From Cellvibrionaceae bacterium (GTDB lineage Bacteria; Pseudomonadota; Gammaproteobacteria; Pseudomonadales; Cellvibrionaceae), in assembly GCA_024707385.1 (NCBI GenBank), contig JANPZW010000013.1, positions 939,465 through 1,003,464 on the forward strand: DNA of 64,000 nt, written 5' to 3'. Every line of letters begins with the position of its first letter. Position 1 is the first letter of the stretch. Below are positions 35,237 through 43,934 of this stretch, in pieces. Under the pieces are notes generated by a model. It made no database searches, was not told the origin of the DNA, and saw nothing but the letters and a program-made list of their open reading frames with translations. Position numbers and translations under genes: made by a program.

Positions 35237-36204
35237 TGCCGACTGCGCCAAAGCCGGAGATGGTATTTCTCACCGTAACCTGGTCGGCCGACCGCGCTCA
35301 CTTTTCCCTCTTGCACCATTCATTGCAACTCTCTGCTTTGCGCGCCGTGCCTCATCACGTGGTGGTCCAGCACGAAGATCTGGAGCTGTTCCGCGCTTTT
35401 GCCGATAAGCGCACCCAGTTGTATTCCTCCGCCGAGGTGCTGCCGGCACCGGTTGAATCACGCCGCAACATCGCGCGCACTTGGCAGAAGCGCTGCGGGC
35501 GCGGTGCCACCCGTATCGCCGGCAGCTTCGCCCGGCATGTCGGCTGGCCGGATTGGGTGCGCTACACCGGCTGGCATACCCAGCAGCTGACCAAGTTGGC
35601 CTTTGTGGCGGCGAGTGAGGTGGACACGGTGGTGGTGATGGACTCGGATGTCATTATCACGCCCCACGCGAGTGCGGCGGATTTCATTCAACCGGGCAAA
35701 ATCGTCTGTTACCGCGATGAGCGACCGGCGGACACTCTGCGTGGCAAAGTCCTGCACTGGCAGCAGACCGCCTGCCGTTTGTTGGATGATCCTTTTGCCG
35801 TCGCCACCTCCTTCGACGGTTATTACGACACCCCCTTTGTGATGCACGCGCCGACGGTGCGGGCATTGCTGGCTTGGCTGGAGCAGCGCTACGCCCAACC
35901 CTGGTGGCTCACCCTGGTGCAGCAGCCGCCGCGGCAGTGGTCGGAATTCGGCATCTACAAACAGTTTCTGCGTCACCACCAGACGCAACCGGTGGACTGG
36001 CGCGGGGCGGATATCATGGGCTATCTGTTTGATGCCCGTGACATAGGGGAGCTTTCCTGCCGCTTCGCGGAACTCATCGCCCAGCAACGATCCCACTGCA
36101 TCACCATCCATTCACAAAGCAGCGGTCGCCAGCTGTGGTCTGCGGACTCCTATGGCGGCGCCATCAAACGCGAACTCGACCGGGCCTACGGCTCCCTCCC
36201 ATAA
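35236..36204 (+). CDS. DUF6492-like putative glycosyltransferase
   Basis: 322 residues from the ATG at 35236, which overlaps the preceding TGA; the frame extends to 35149 inside the upstream gene. It opens with a strand (MVFLTVTWSADRAHFSLLHHS) and has VVVMDSDVIIT, a DxD-type acidic motif, plus a late EFGIYKQFL segment, all like DUF6492/GT-A proteins. It probably completes a three-gene surface-glycan unit. Substrate unknown. Confidence 0.7.
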   Translation: MPTAPKPEMVFLTVTWSADRAHFSLLHHSLQLSALRAVPHHVVVQHEDLELFRAFADKRTQLYSSAEVLPAPVESRRNIARTWQKRCGRGATRIAGSFARHVGWPDWVRYTGWHTQQLTKLAFVAASEVDTVVVMDSDVIITPHASAADFIQPGKIVCYRDERPADTLRGKVLHWQQTACRLLDDPFAVATSFDGYYDTPFVMHAPTVRALLAWLEQRYAQPWWLTLVQQPPRQWSEFGIYKQFLRHHQTQPVDWRGADIMGYLFDARDIGELSCRFAELIAQQRSHCITIHSQSSGRQLWSADSYGGAIKRELDRAYGSLP

Positions 36205-36438
36205 GTTTCATTTCGATCCGTCTGAACCGTTCCCTGGCGCACCTAGCGTTTTCTGGGTTTGGTGCATTTCTTTGCCAGTTTTTTGACGAACTACCGAATA
36301 ATTGAATTTCTGCACATATTGCTCCGTATTTGGGTGTTATTTTCCCACATACAATTCCTCTGATCATGCGGACTGATATCTGGATGGCGGCGGAAGGATT
36401 CATAAAAAGTCCAACAGGACATATTACAAAGAGGTTAT

Positions 36439-38811
36439 ATGCGCACATCTATCACCCTGCCGGCGCTTCTGGCGCTCGGGTTGCTGACCGCCTGTGGCGG
36501 CGACAGCAGTTCGTCCGGCACTACATCCAGCTCCTCGTCTTCGAGTTCGTCCAGCTCCAGCTCTTCCAGTTCCTCCAGCTCGGGCGGAGGCACAGCAACA
36601 CTGGTCGTCAACGAAATCGTCGCCAAATCGGCGACCCCCACTTATCTCGCCGGCAATGACTGGATCGAGTTGTACAACGCGGGGACGACCAGCGTTAATC
36701 TCTCTGCCTATACCCTGGCGGACAGCGACGCTATACCCGCTTCTCTGCCGGCGCTCACACTGGCACCCGGTCAGTACCTTGTCATAGCGGCAGCGGACAA
36801 AGATGACACCAATCCGCCGAGCCCATCAGTTCCCTTTAAGCTCGGCGGCACCGATGTGGTCAGCCTGTACCAAGGTGACCGCTTGGTCAGCAGCCTGTCC
36901 TGGATGGAGGGCGATGCGCCGGAAGGCAGCAGCTTCGGCCTGTTGGGCGGTACGGCGCAATTGCTCGAACCGACGCCCGGCGCCGCCAACCGCCAGAACA
37001 CCAATAATCCGGACACCATTGTGCGCGGCAATCCCAGCGGCAATTCGCCTCTGCGCATCAGTGAAGTGGTCGCCCAGTCGGATAGACCGACGTTTTACGA
37101 CAGTGCCGACTGGATCGAGCTGGTGAATACGGGCAGCACTGCCGTCAATCTGGGCGACTATCGCCTCACCGACAGCAGCAGTCCGCTGGAGAACCTGCCG
37201 GCGCGAACCTTGAACCCTGGCCAACGCGTTGTGGTGATCGCTGGCGGCACTGCGCCAACGGATGGTGTGCCTTATGTGACCTTCGGTCTTGGGCGCGAGG
37301 ATTCCGTGTCGCTGTTCCGCGGCAGCGAAGAAGTGGACTACGTGGTGTGGGGCCGGGATGAGAGCAAAAACGGTCGCAGCTATGGCCGCCTCACCGACAG
37401 CAGCTCGACTTGGGAAGAGCTCTATCCCACTCCAGGGGACGCCAATGTGGCTTACGTGCTGTTTACCCGCGAGCGGGTTTTCACCGCGCGTATCAACATC
37501 GATCCAGCTACCTGGCAGAACATGGTGAGTTCGCGTCAGGAGGTGTATTACCCGGCGGACTTTGAGCTTAACGGCGCCAAGATTGCCAACGTCGGTTTCC
37601 GCCTGAAAGGCCAGGGTTCGCTCAATTCCATCCCACAGGGCTCCAAACGTTTTGGCTTCAAGGTGGACATGAACGAATACGTCGAGCAGAAGTTTATGGG
37701 CATGAAGAAACTGGTGTTCAACCAGAGTTTCTCCGACCCGTCCTTTATGCGCGATCTGCTCGCCTATGACCTGATGCGCGCCGCTGGCGTGCCGGCCCCG
37801 GAGATTTCCTATGTGGATTTGTACGTGGCGGGTGAGCATCTTGGCCTGTATCAAATGATCGAAATGCTCGACACCGAGTTTCTCGAAAATCACTTCCCCG
37901 AGGACGCGGACAACAAAGGCGACTTGTACAAGGGAGAGCTGCTGCAGCGTCTGACTCTCAACGGCAATAGCTACTCGAACTACCAAGCCGGTCTACCGCT
38001 GAAAAACAATTCCGCTACCGTGGGCACACCGCAGGAAGGCGCCGCGCTGGTGAAGTTTATCCAGGACATCAATTCCGGCAATGCCGCGCTGGCGCGCTCG
38101 CGGGTGGATGTTGATCTCACCATCAAATATCTGGCCGCCCTGGTGCTCACCGGCAATCTCGACAGCCCCAACGGTGCCACAGCCAATAACTTCTATCTGT
38201 ACGAGGAGCGCAGCAAAAACGTCTTTACCTATCTGCCCTGGGACTTCAACCTCGGTTTTGGCCTGTGGGGCAATGGCGCAGCGCCCAATCTGGGCGGCGG
38301 TGGCGGCGGCTTCGGTGGTGGTTTCGGAGGATTTGGCGGCGGTTTTGGTGGTTTTGGCGGACAGCAGACCAGTCAGTGCAGGATCGTCAATCACGTCATC
38401 GACAACCCGGTGCACGACGCCAACCCAGTGCGGCCGATGCTGGATGTGATTCTCAAGGATGCGGAGCTTCGCAACCGCTACCGCCAGGAGCTGCGCCGCC
38501 TGATCGAGACGGTTTACAACCCGCAGACCATGCGCACCAAGATCGAAGGATTGGCGAGCCTGATCGACAGCTATGTGCGCAACGATCCCACCAAGTTTTT
38601 TACCTACGACGAGTTCCGCCAGTCGCTGGATCAGGGATTGCCCGCCAACAGCAATATCTCCGGTGGTCGCGGCGCCAACATCTACGGTCCCGACCCAGGT
38701 TTGCTGACGTTCATCTCGCAGAAATCCAGCAGCATCCTGCGCCAGCTCAATGGCGAACTGCCATCCGCCAATGCCGGTGGCACTGTGGGCGCCTGCCCGC
38801 CGGGCGTCTAG
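36439..38811 (+). CDS. CotH-kinase family lipoprotein with lamin-tail domains and polyserine linker
   Basis: 790 residues. The lipoprotein signal MRTSITLPALLALGLLTAC is followed by a linker of about 20 serines, a style common in Cellvibrionaceae. Two lamin-tail-like domains follow, with parallel motifs ending in GNDWIELYNAGTTSVNLSAY (about 75-95) and DSADWIELVNTGSTAVNLGDY-like sequence (about 220-240). A CotH-like kinase domain comes next (FRLKGQGSLN, KRFGFKVDMN, YLPWDFNLGFG). A glycine-phenylalanine repeat insert (about 615-640) interrupts it before the C-terminal CRIVNHVID segment. CotH proteins are atypical kinases of spore or surface proteins. It would sit on the outer face of a membrane. 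It has its own terminator, and the 234 bases upstream show nothing recognisable. Confidence 0.85.
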   Translation: MRTSITLPALLALGLLTACGGDSSSSGTTSSSSSSSSSSSSSSSSSSSGGGTATLVVNEIVAKSATPTYLAGNDWIELYNAGTTSVNLSAYTLADSDAIPASLPALTLAPGQYLVIAAADKDDTNPPSPSVPFKLGGTDVVSLYQGDRLVSSLSWMEGDAPEGSSFGLLGGTAQLLEPTPGAANRQNTNNPDTIVRGNPSGNSPLRISEVVAQSDRPTFYDSADWIELVNTGSTAVNLGDYRLTDSSSPLENLPARTLNPGQRVVVIAGGTAPTDGVPYVTFGLGREDSVSLFRGSEEVDYVVWGRDESKNGRSYGRLTDSSSTWEELYPTPGDANVAYVLFTRERVFTARINIDPATWQNMVSSRQEVYYPADFELNGAKIANVGFRLKGQGSLNSIPQGSKRFGFKVDMNEYVEQKFMGMKKLVFNQSFSDPSFMRDLLAYDLMRAAGVPAPEISYVDLYVAGEHLGLYQMIEMLDTEFLENHFPEDADNKGDLYKGELLQRLTLNGNSYSNYQAGLPLKNNSATVGTPQEGAALVKFIQDINSGNAALARSRVDVDLTIKYLAALVLTGNLDSPNGATANNFYLYEERSKNVFTYLPWDFNLGFGLWGNGAAPNLGGGGGGFGGGFGGFGGGFGGFGGQQTSQCRIVNHVIDNPVHDANPVRPMLDVILKDAELRNRYRQELRRLIETVYNPQTMRTKIEGLASLIDSYVRNDPTKFFTYDEFRQSLDQGLPANSNISGGRGANIYGPDPGLLTFISQKSSSILRQLNGELPSANAGGTVGACPPGV

Positions 38812-38853
38812 TACAGAAATAGAAAACGATTAACAACAATCACTCCGTTGTGT

Positions 38854-38880
38854 AGCCGGTGGTATCCACCGGCTTTTTTT
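38854..38880 (+). terminator. Intrinsic terminator after the CotH gene
   Basis: AGCCGGTGG/CCACCGGCT, 9 bp stem with TAT loop, followed by seven T. Confidence 0.9.
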
Positions 38881-38889
38881 CCCCTCAGT

Positions 38890-39714
38890 TCAGTCCTCGG
38901 TCCCCAGCTGGCGGATGCCGAAATCTGTGCTGGTCACTCTGTTCTTTTCGTTGGCGATGCGCAGTTCGCGGTTGGCTTTTACCCGTTCCGGGTCGACGTA
39001 ACCGCGGCTGTGGTCCAGGTGGATGACTATGGCGTTGTAGCGCACGTGTTTGGGAATGATGCCGGCGTTAATCAGCCGAACGCCGAATTCCCGGTCTTCT
39101 CCGCCCCAGGGCATACGTTCGTCGAAGCCATTCACCTTGAGCACATCCGCTTTCCACGCCGATGCGTTGGAGCCTTTCAGGTTGCATTTGGTGGTGGTCA
39201 GGCGATTCATCAGGCGGGCGGCGGTCGGCCCCAGGGATATTTTGTAGAGCTTGCGCCACAGCCCGAGGCCGTGGCGGCGCAGCCAGGAGACTTCAAAGCA
39301 GCGGCCGCTGAGAATGTCGTCTTTGCTGATTGCGTGGCTGGTGTCCATGGGCAGTTTGAAGTAACTGCCGGAGAGGTAATGGCCGGGGCGCGCCTCGTCG
39401 TGGTGGACCTGGAGAAAGTCTTTGCGCGGGATGCAGTCGCCGTCGGTGAAGATTAAATAGTCGTACTGCGCCTGGAGCACCGCTTTATTCAGAATGCGGC
39501 ATTTGCGAAAGCCTTTATCCTCCTGCCACACATGGCGTATGGCCAGGCCGGTTTCTGCGCGCATCCGCTCCAGCAATCCGGCGGTGCGCCCGTCCGAGCC
39601 GTCGTCGGCGATGATCAGTTCAAAGTCTTTGTGCGTCTGACAGCTGTAGCCCCAGAGCACTTTTTCCAGCCAGGCGGGGGAGTTGTAGGTGGAGATGATG
39701 ACGGAGATCTGCAT
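38890..39714 (-). CDS. Glycosyltransferase family 2 protein
   Basis: 274 residues with a clear GT2 core: MQISVIISTYNSPAWLEKVL, the acidic motif IIADDGSDG, FTDGDCIPRKDF as the DxD site, and a galactosyltransferase-like C-terminal motif GGEDREFGVRL with the downstream His. It transfers a sugar from a nucleotide donor, probably to LPS or capsule. It is a single gene; the start MQISVI is the family start. Confidence 0.9.
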   Translation of the reverse strand: MQISVIISTYNSPAWLEKVLWGYSCQTHKDFELIIADDGSDGRTAGLLERMRAETGLAIRHVWQEDKGFRKCRILNKAVLQAQYDYLIFTDGDCIPRKDFLQVHHDEARPGHYLSGSYFKLPMDTSHAISKDDILSGRCFEVSWLRRHGLGLWRKLYKISLGPTAARLMNRLTTTKCNLKGSNASAWKADVLKVNGFDERMPWGGEDREFGVRLINAGIIPKHVRYNAIVIHLDHSRGYVDPERVKANRELRIANEKNRVTSTDFGIRQLGTED

Positions 39715-39810
39715 GGAGCCAGCCTGGAGTGATGCGCGCGCGGGGCGTGGGGAGGATTCGCTAGAGGGGCTGGATTGTAGAAGCGCGCTGGCGGCAACTC
39801 AAGGACAGCT

Positions 39811-42669
39811 TCAGGGCAGCGCCTTGAGAGCCGAACTCAGGCGGCGCTCCAGGTCGACCTTGATGCGCAGGTAGTGGCTGAGCTGCAACTCCTTGGTGGA
39901 GCTGAGCTGCTCGCGGCACGCCTCCAGATTCAGATTGGTGATAAATACCGGGTAGCGCTCGCCGTGTTCGCGACGACTCAGGACGTACTGCGCTGCGGCG
40001 TGGAACACGTCCTGGCGCAACTGGGCCCAGGCGAAAGTCTGCCGCCCGCAATAAAAATCGTATTCGAACTGACCCTGCTCATTGCAGGTTACCCGCGCGG
40101 TGAGATCGAGGGACTGCTTCCGGTCCGCCGGCGGCGTGATGACGCGGGGAGCCAGGGAGAGATGTTGCTGCTCGTCGCTGCGCAGTTCGTGGAATTCAAT
40201 GGGATGTATGCCGAAGTCGCTGCCCATCTCCCGGCTCTGTTCGTTGCCGACATGTTGCAGAGCGTTGCGCAGAAAGATATGCAGGCTGTGGAGCGTGTTG
40301 AGCTTGGGGGTGTAATCACACTGGAACTGCACCAACGAGCCCCGCTCGTCCACCACGTAAAACTCCAGTTGGTTCTGTTGGCGGCGGAAAAAGACATGTG
40401 CCGCACGGGACGAGATCCGTCGTGAGATCAGCTTGAGCGGGTGGTTATGGAGCGCATAACTGTCCACCACGATCGGGCTGTAGCGTCGCTGCGCTTCGCC
40501 GAGATAATGCAGCAGCTGGGGGATGTCCTTGTGCGTCAGCATGACCAGCTTGGGACCCTGGAACTGCAGGCTGTAGAAGCGTCCGGCCAGGGTGAACAGG
40601 AAGCGCGTGGACGCAGGTCGTGTGCCGCCGTAATAACAGGCGGTGATCTCGTGGAACCACTGACGCACGCGCTGGGCGATAAGGGCCGCATGAGCGGAGC
40701 CCAGACAGTCGATTTCCAGCTGCGGTGGCGCCTGATGCGTGCCGGGCAGGCAGAGGGTCAGATAGGTTTGCAGCGCCTGCAACAAGGCGCTGTTGCCGGC
40801 AAAGCGTTGACACGTCAGCTCCTGCCAGGAATTGCGCGTGAGTATGTCTACACTGGCGACCAGATTTTCTTCCATACCGCCATAGCGCAGGGCGTCGCTG
40901 TTGTTGCTGAGGCGATGCACATCAGTGCCGAACGGTGACGGTGTCTCCGCAGCTATGTTCAGCAGCAACATCACATGCGTGGGGGCCGCCGGTCGTTTGA
41001 AGGCATCTTTGGCCGGCGCGGTCATCGGCAGGGGCTGCCATTGGCGCAGGCGCGCCAGGGTGCGGCGCAGTTGAGCTTCGCTGGTGCTCGGCGCCTCGCT
41101 GACATCCAAGCGTGCATGGCCGTCGATGATGCCATTGATATGACACCAGAACAGCAGCTCGACGGGACTGTGAGTCTGGCGCAGCAGGACCCGCTCATGT
41201 TCCTGCCACGCGTACAACTGCCACACGCCCGTTTCGTTGCGGCTGTCGTTTTCGATAGCGCGGCTCTCCACCAAAGCGAGGGCCGGTTCGCTGAGATCCT
41301 TTGAAATGCCTGGATTGATCCACTCAAGCTTGCCCGGCCGGCGCTCGAAAGACGCCTGCAGCTTGCGGCCCAGCTCGTTGAGTTCTGCTGTCGAAATGGA
41401 GCGCGCGGCGCGGCTGCGATGGGCGAAGTCCAGCAGCATGCCGTAGCTGTGATTGAGAGCGCTGACGAGCTGGTTGCGCGCCTCCTTCACCTGCAGGGTT
41501 TTCCACTCGCTGCGCTGGTCCAGCAGGCGCAAGTAATCCGGCGTCCAGCCCCACTCCGCCACCAGGGATTCGAGCAGCTCGCGCTGCCAGGATTTAGCCC
41601 GTTGCAAAGGCGGGCGGGAGAGAGGCTTGTTGACCTTGAAGTACAGGCAGCGTCGCGCCAATTCCAGCCGGCTCAAATCGCCCTGGGCGGTGAGATAGCG
41701 TTCGATGCGCCGGTACACCATGACGTAGGGGTCGAGCTCGTTGATATTGCAGTCGGCGGCGTGGATCTGGCCCTTGTGCTCCAGCGCGAGGGGCGCAATG
41801 CGTGGATAGTCGTGTACGTAGGCTTCAAGCAGCAGCAGTTTGAGGGCGGATTTGTAGGGCGAACCGATCGCCTTATAAAGCTGCCAGATACCTGCGCCGA
41901 CGAATTCGCCGTCGGGAATCGGCATCACCGGGCCGAAATCCAGCACGGTATCGGGTCGGATAAAGCGCCGGTCCAGCAGCTCGCGAGCTTGCTGGTCGTA
42001 ATCCATTTCGTCAGTGGCGGGTACAAACCACCACAAAGGCTGGCGCCCGGCCAGGAGCAATGCGGTGCGGTAAAACTCGTCGAGCAATAACAAGCGTTGG
42101 GCACTGCCGCTGCATTCGGTATCAAGAGCAAGTTGAGTACCGCTGCGGAAGGCGTCGCAGTCCATGAGGAAAAAATGCACGTCGAGGCGCAGGGTCTTGG
42201 CCCATTTGCTGATGCGCAGACACTTTTGTTCCAGTTCCTGGCGCGCCGCCTGGGCCAGACCGGGTCTGTGGCACAGCCAAATATCAAAGTCGCTGTGGCT
42301 GCTCTGCGCTAGGGTGCCCACACTGCCCATCAGGAAAATCGACCAGATGTCCTCGCCGTGATAGCCGCCGCTCAAGCAGAAACTGCGCGCTATGGTCTTG
42401 GCATAGTTAAGGTCGGCTTTGCCCGGTTTGAAGCCGCTGATACCCGCGGGAGCGTTATGGCTGACAAAACCCGGCAGCATGGGGTGATTGCAATGAAACA
42501 GCAGCGGCAAGGCACACAGGAAGATGTCCTGCTGATGGTTGAGGGCCATGCGGGTGCGGTGCAGACGGTCGCTGTTGGCGCGAATAAATCGCTTGCGCAC
42601 GGTGGCAAGGTTCTGGCGATCAGAGGTGTCTTCCACAGGAGCGGATTGGGCCGCCGGGTGAAATTGCAT
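39811..42669 (-). CDS. cyaA: Class I adenylate cyclase CyaA
   Basis: 952 residues from the ATG at 42669; a longer frame to 42819 adds 50 residues without family character. The catalytic N-terminal half has the nucleotidyltransferase motif GSVGTLAQSSHSDFDIWLCH, with the metal-binding aspartates in SDFDIW. The C-terminal regulatory half is long, as in enterobacterial CyaA, which is controlled by the phosphotransferase system. It makes cAMP in the cytoplasm for CRP-type regulators. No CRP gene is in the window. Confidence 0.95.
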   Translation of the reverse strand: MQFHPAAQSAPVEDTSDRQNLATVRKRFIRANSDRLHRTRMALNHQQDIFLCALPLLFHCNHPMLPGFVSHNAPAGISGFKPGKADLNYAKTIARSFCLSGGYHGEDIWSIFLMGSVGTLAQSSHSDFDIWLCHRPGLAQAARQELEQKCLRISKWAKTLRLDVHFFLMDCDAFRSGTQLALDTECSGSAQRLLLLDEFYRTALLLAGRQPLWWFVPATDEMDYDQQARELLDRRFIRPDTVLDFGPVMPIPDGEFVGAGIWQLYKAIGSPYKSALKLLLLEAYVHDYPRIAPLALEHKGQIHAADCNINELDPYVMVYRRIERYLTAQGDLSRLELARRCLYFKVNKPLSRPPLQRAKSWQRELLESLVAEWGWTPDYLRLLDQRSEWKTLQVKEARNQLVSALNHSYGMLLDFAHRSRAARSISTAELNELGRKLQASFERRPGKLEWINPGISKDLSEPALALVESRAIENDSRNETGVWQLYAWQEHERVLLRQTHSPVELLFWCHINGIIDGHARLDVSEAPSTSEAQLRRTLARLRQWQPLPMTAPAKDAFKRPAAPTHVMLLLNIAAETPSPFGTDVHRLSNNSDALRYGGMEENLVASVDILTRNSWQELTCQRFAGNSALLQALQTYLTLCLPGTHQAPPQLEIDCLGSAHAALIAQRVRQWFHEITACYYGGTRPASTRFLFTLAGRFYSLQFQGPKLVMLTHKDIPQLLHYLGEAQRRYSPIVVDSYALHNHPLKLISRRISSRAAHVFFRRQQNQLEFYVVDERGSLVQFQCDYTPKLNTLHSLHIFLRNALQHVGNEQSREMGSDFGIHPIEFHELRSDEQQHLSLAPRVITPPADRKQSLDLTARVTCNEQGQFEYDFYCGRQTFAWAQLRQDVFHAAAQYVLSRREHGERYPVFITNLNLEACREQLSSTKELQLSHYLRIKVDLERRLSSALKALP

Positions 42670-42722
42670 AAGCGCGCTCGAACAGGATTGGGGGCTTGCG
42701 ATGAAGATGGCACCGCACCACG

Positions 42723-42739
42723 TCACACCAAAAGTGTGA
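42723..42739. promoter_or_regulatory. Inverted repeat upstream of cyaA
   Basis: TCACAC-CAAAA-GTGTGA is a perfect 6 bp inverted repeat about 55 bases upstream of the cyaA start. Its arms point the opposite way to the CRP consensus (TGTGA-N6-TCACA), so a different regulator or chance is more likely than classic CRP autoregulation. Confidence 0.35.
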
Positions 42740-42871
42740 ACTTGTCTTCTCTTGATACTAGCAGCGGAGCGTTGGCGTCGCCGTGGATAGCGGCCTATAG
42801 GACAAACATGTCTAGGCACAACAGATTTAATAGCGTTATGTTTTTATTCATTTTCGACATATAAAGCGAGG

Positions 42872-42933
42872 CGTCCAGAGGGTTTGTAGCGAACGCGCAG
42901 AGTGTTTATAGGTGAACGTCCAGCGTGTTTGTA
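42872..42933. repeat. Three 17 bp direct repeats in the cyaA-sapC intergenic region
   Basis: Copies at 42872-42888, 42894-42910 and 42917-42933 share the pattern CG(T/C)(C/G)CAG(A/C)G(T/G)GTTT(G/A)TA. Starts are 22 and 23 bases apart, about two helical turns, so a protein binding each would sit on one DNA face. They lie between divergent cyaA and sapC. A regulatory operator array is the best reading; the regulator is unknown. Confidence 0.6.
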
Positions 42934-43114
42934 AAGAGTCGCCCACCGGTCCCCACTTTTAGCGGGACAGCCTCTGTCGACAGTGATACCTTACGGGGCC
43001 CGCGCAGGGCCGGTCTATCCGGTCCGCGCCAGTTTTTCCATTGCCCGGCGAAACAGCATCGCCGGGATTTGTGCCATGGCATCCAGCAGCGACTGCCGCA
43101 ATAGGAGAATAAAA

Positions 43115-43861
43115 ATGTCCAACGCTTTGCTGTTCTATAAAAACGTCACCCCGGTCAATAAACAACGCCATGCTGGCTGGTCGATTGTCGGTTCCGATCG
43201 TTTCGATTTCGCCAAAGGAATTCACTCCGCGCCGCTCACAGCGGTGGAATTTCCCAACGCCTCCCGCGATTTCGCCATAGTGTTTGCCAAAAACAATGAA
43301 GGTGTGTTGCCGCTCGCAGTCACTGGCGTGCGCGCCGGAGAAAATTTGTTCGTCGGCAGCGACGGCAAGTGGAAAACCGATTACATTCCCGCTTTCGTGC
43401 GCCGCTATCCCTTTGTGTTTTCCACTTCCGACGAGGGCAAAACGCTGACGCTGTGTCTGGACGAATCCTTTGAAGGCTGCCGCCAGAATGGCGAAGGTGA
43501 ACGCCTGTTCAACGAAGGTGGAGAAAATTCTCCCTATCTGAACAAAGTGGTGGAATTTCTCCAGGAATATCAGAACCACTTCCGCCGCACGCAGATTTTC
43601 TGCAAAAAGCTGGAGGACCTGGAGTTGCTGGAGCCCATGGGTGCGCAATTCAAAACCCCCGATGGTCGCGAAGGTTCACTAAGCGGATTTTTTGTCGTCA
43701 ACCGCGACAAACTGAAAAAAGTTTCTGCGGAAAAGCTGGCGGAACTCGCCCAGACCGATGAGCTGGAAATGATTTATCTCCACCTCAGTTCGCTCGGCAA
43801 TCTGCGCAAAGCCATTAGCCTTGCTGGCGAGGCACATCCCGCCGCTGCCGCGAACGCATAA
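43115..43861 (+). CDS. SapC family protein
   Basis: 248 residues from the ATG at 43115, which has AGGAG upstream; the frame extends to 42983 without support. The SapC domain starts MSNALLFYKNVTPVN and includes YIPAFVRRYPFVFS and FNEGGENSPYLNKVVEFL. The family is named from a Campylobacter surface-array locus but most members are uncharacterised, so no activity is assigned. It is monocistronic and ends at a strong terminator. Confidence 0.88.
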   Translation: MSNALLFYKNVTPVNKQRHAGWSIVGSDRFDFAKGIHSAPLTAVEFPNASRDFAIVFAKNNEGVLPLAVTGVRAGENLFVGSDGKWKTDYIPAFVRRYPFVFSTSDEGKTLTLCLDESFEGCRQNGEGERLFNEGGENSPYLNKVVEFLQEYQNHFRRTQIFCKKLEDLELLEPMGAQFKTPDGREGSLSGFFVVNRDKLKKVSAEKLAELAQTDELEMIYLHLSSLGNLRKAISLAGEAHPAAAANA

Positions 43862-43886
43862 ATTGTTGCGCAAACCGGAAATAAAC

Positions 43887-43911
43887 AAAGCCCCGCGAGG
43901 GGCTTTTTTAT
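43887..43911. terminator. Bidirectional intrinsic terminator
   Basis: AAAGCCCC/GGGGCTTT with a GCGA loop followed by T6, between convergent sapC and the pilus gene operon. Confidence 0.88.
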
Positions 43912-43934
43912 TTCGTCGATAATCGACCAGAATT

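Noticed and set aside
36826..37986. 386-residue minus-strand open frame opposite the CotH gene
   Set aside because: Antisense to a confident coding region; His/Val/Ala-rich with no recognisable domain or start signal.
42723..42739. CRP site for cyaA autoregulation
   Set aside because: The inverted repeat has TCACAC...GTGTGA polarity with a 5-base spacer, the reverse of TGTGA-N6-TCACA, so it is recorded only as an unexplained repeat.
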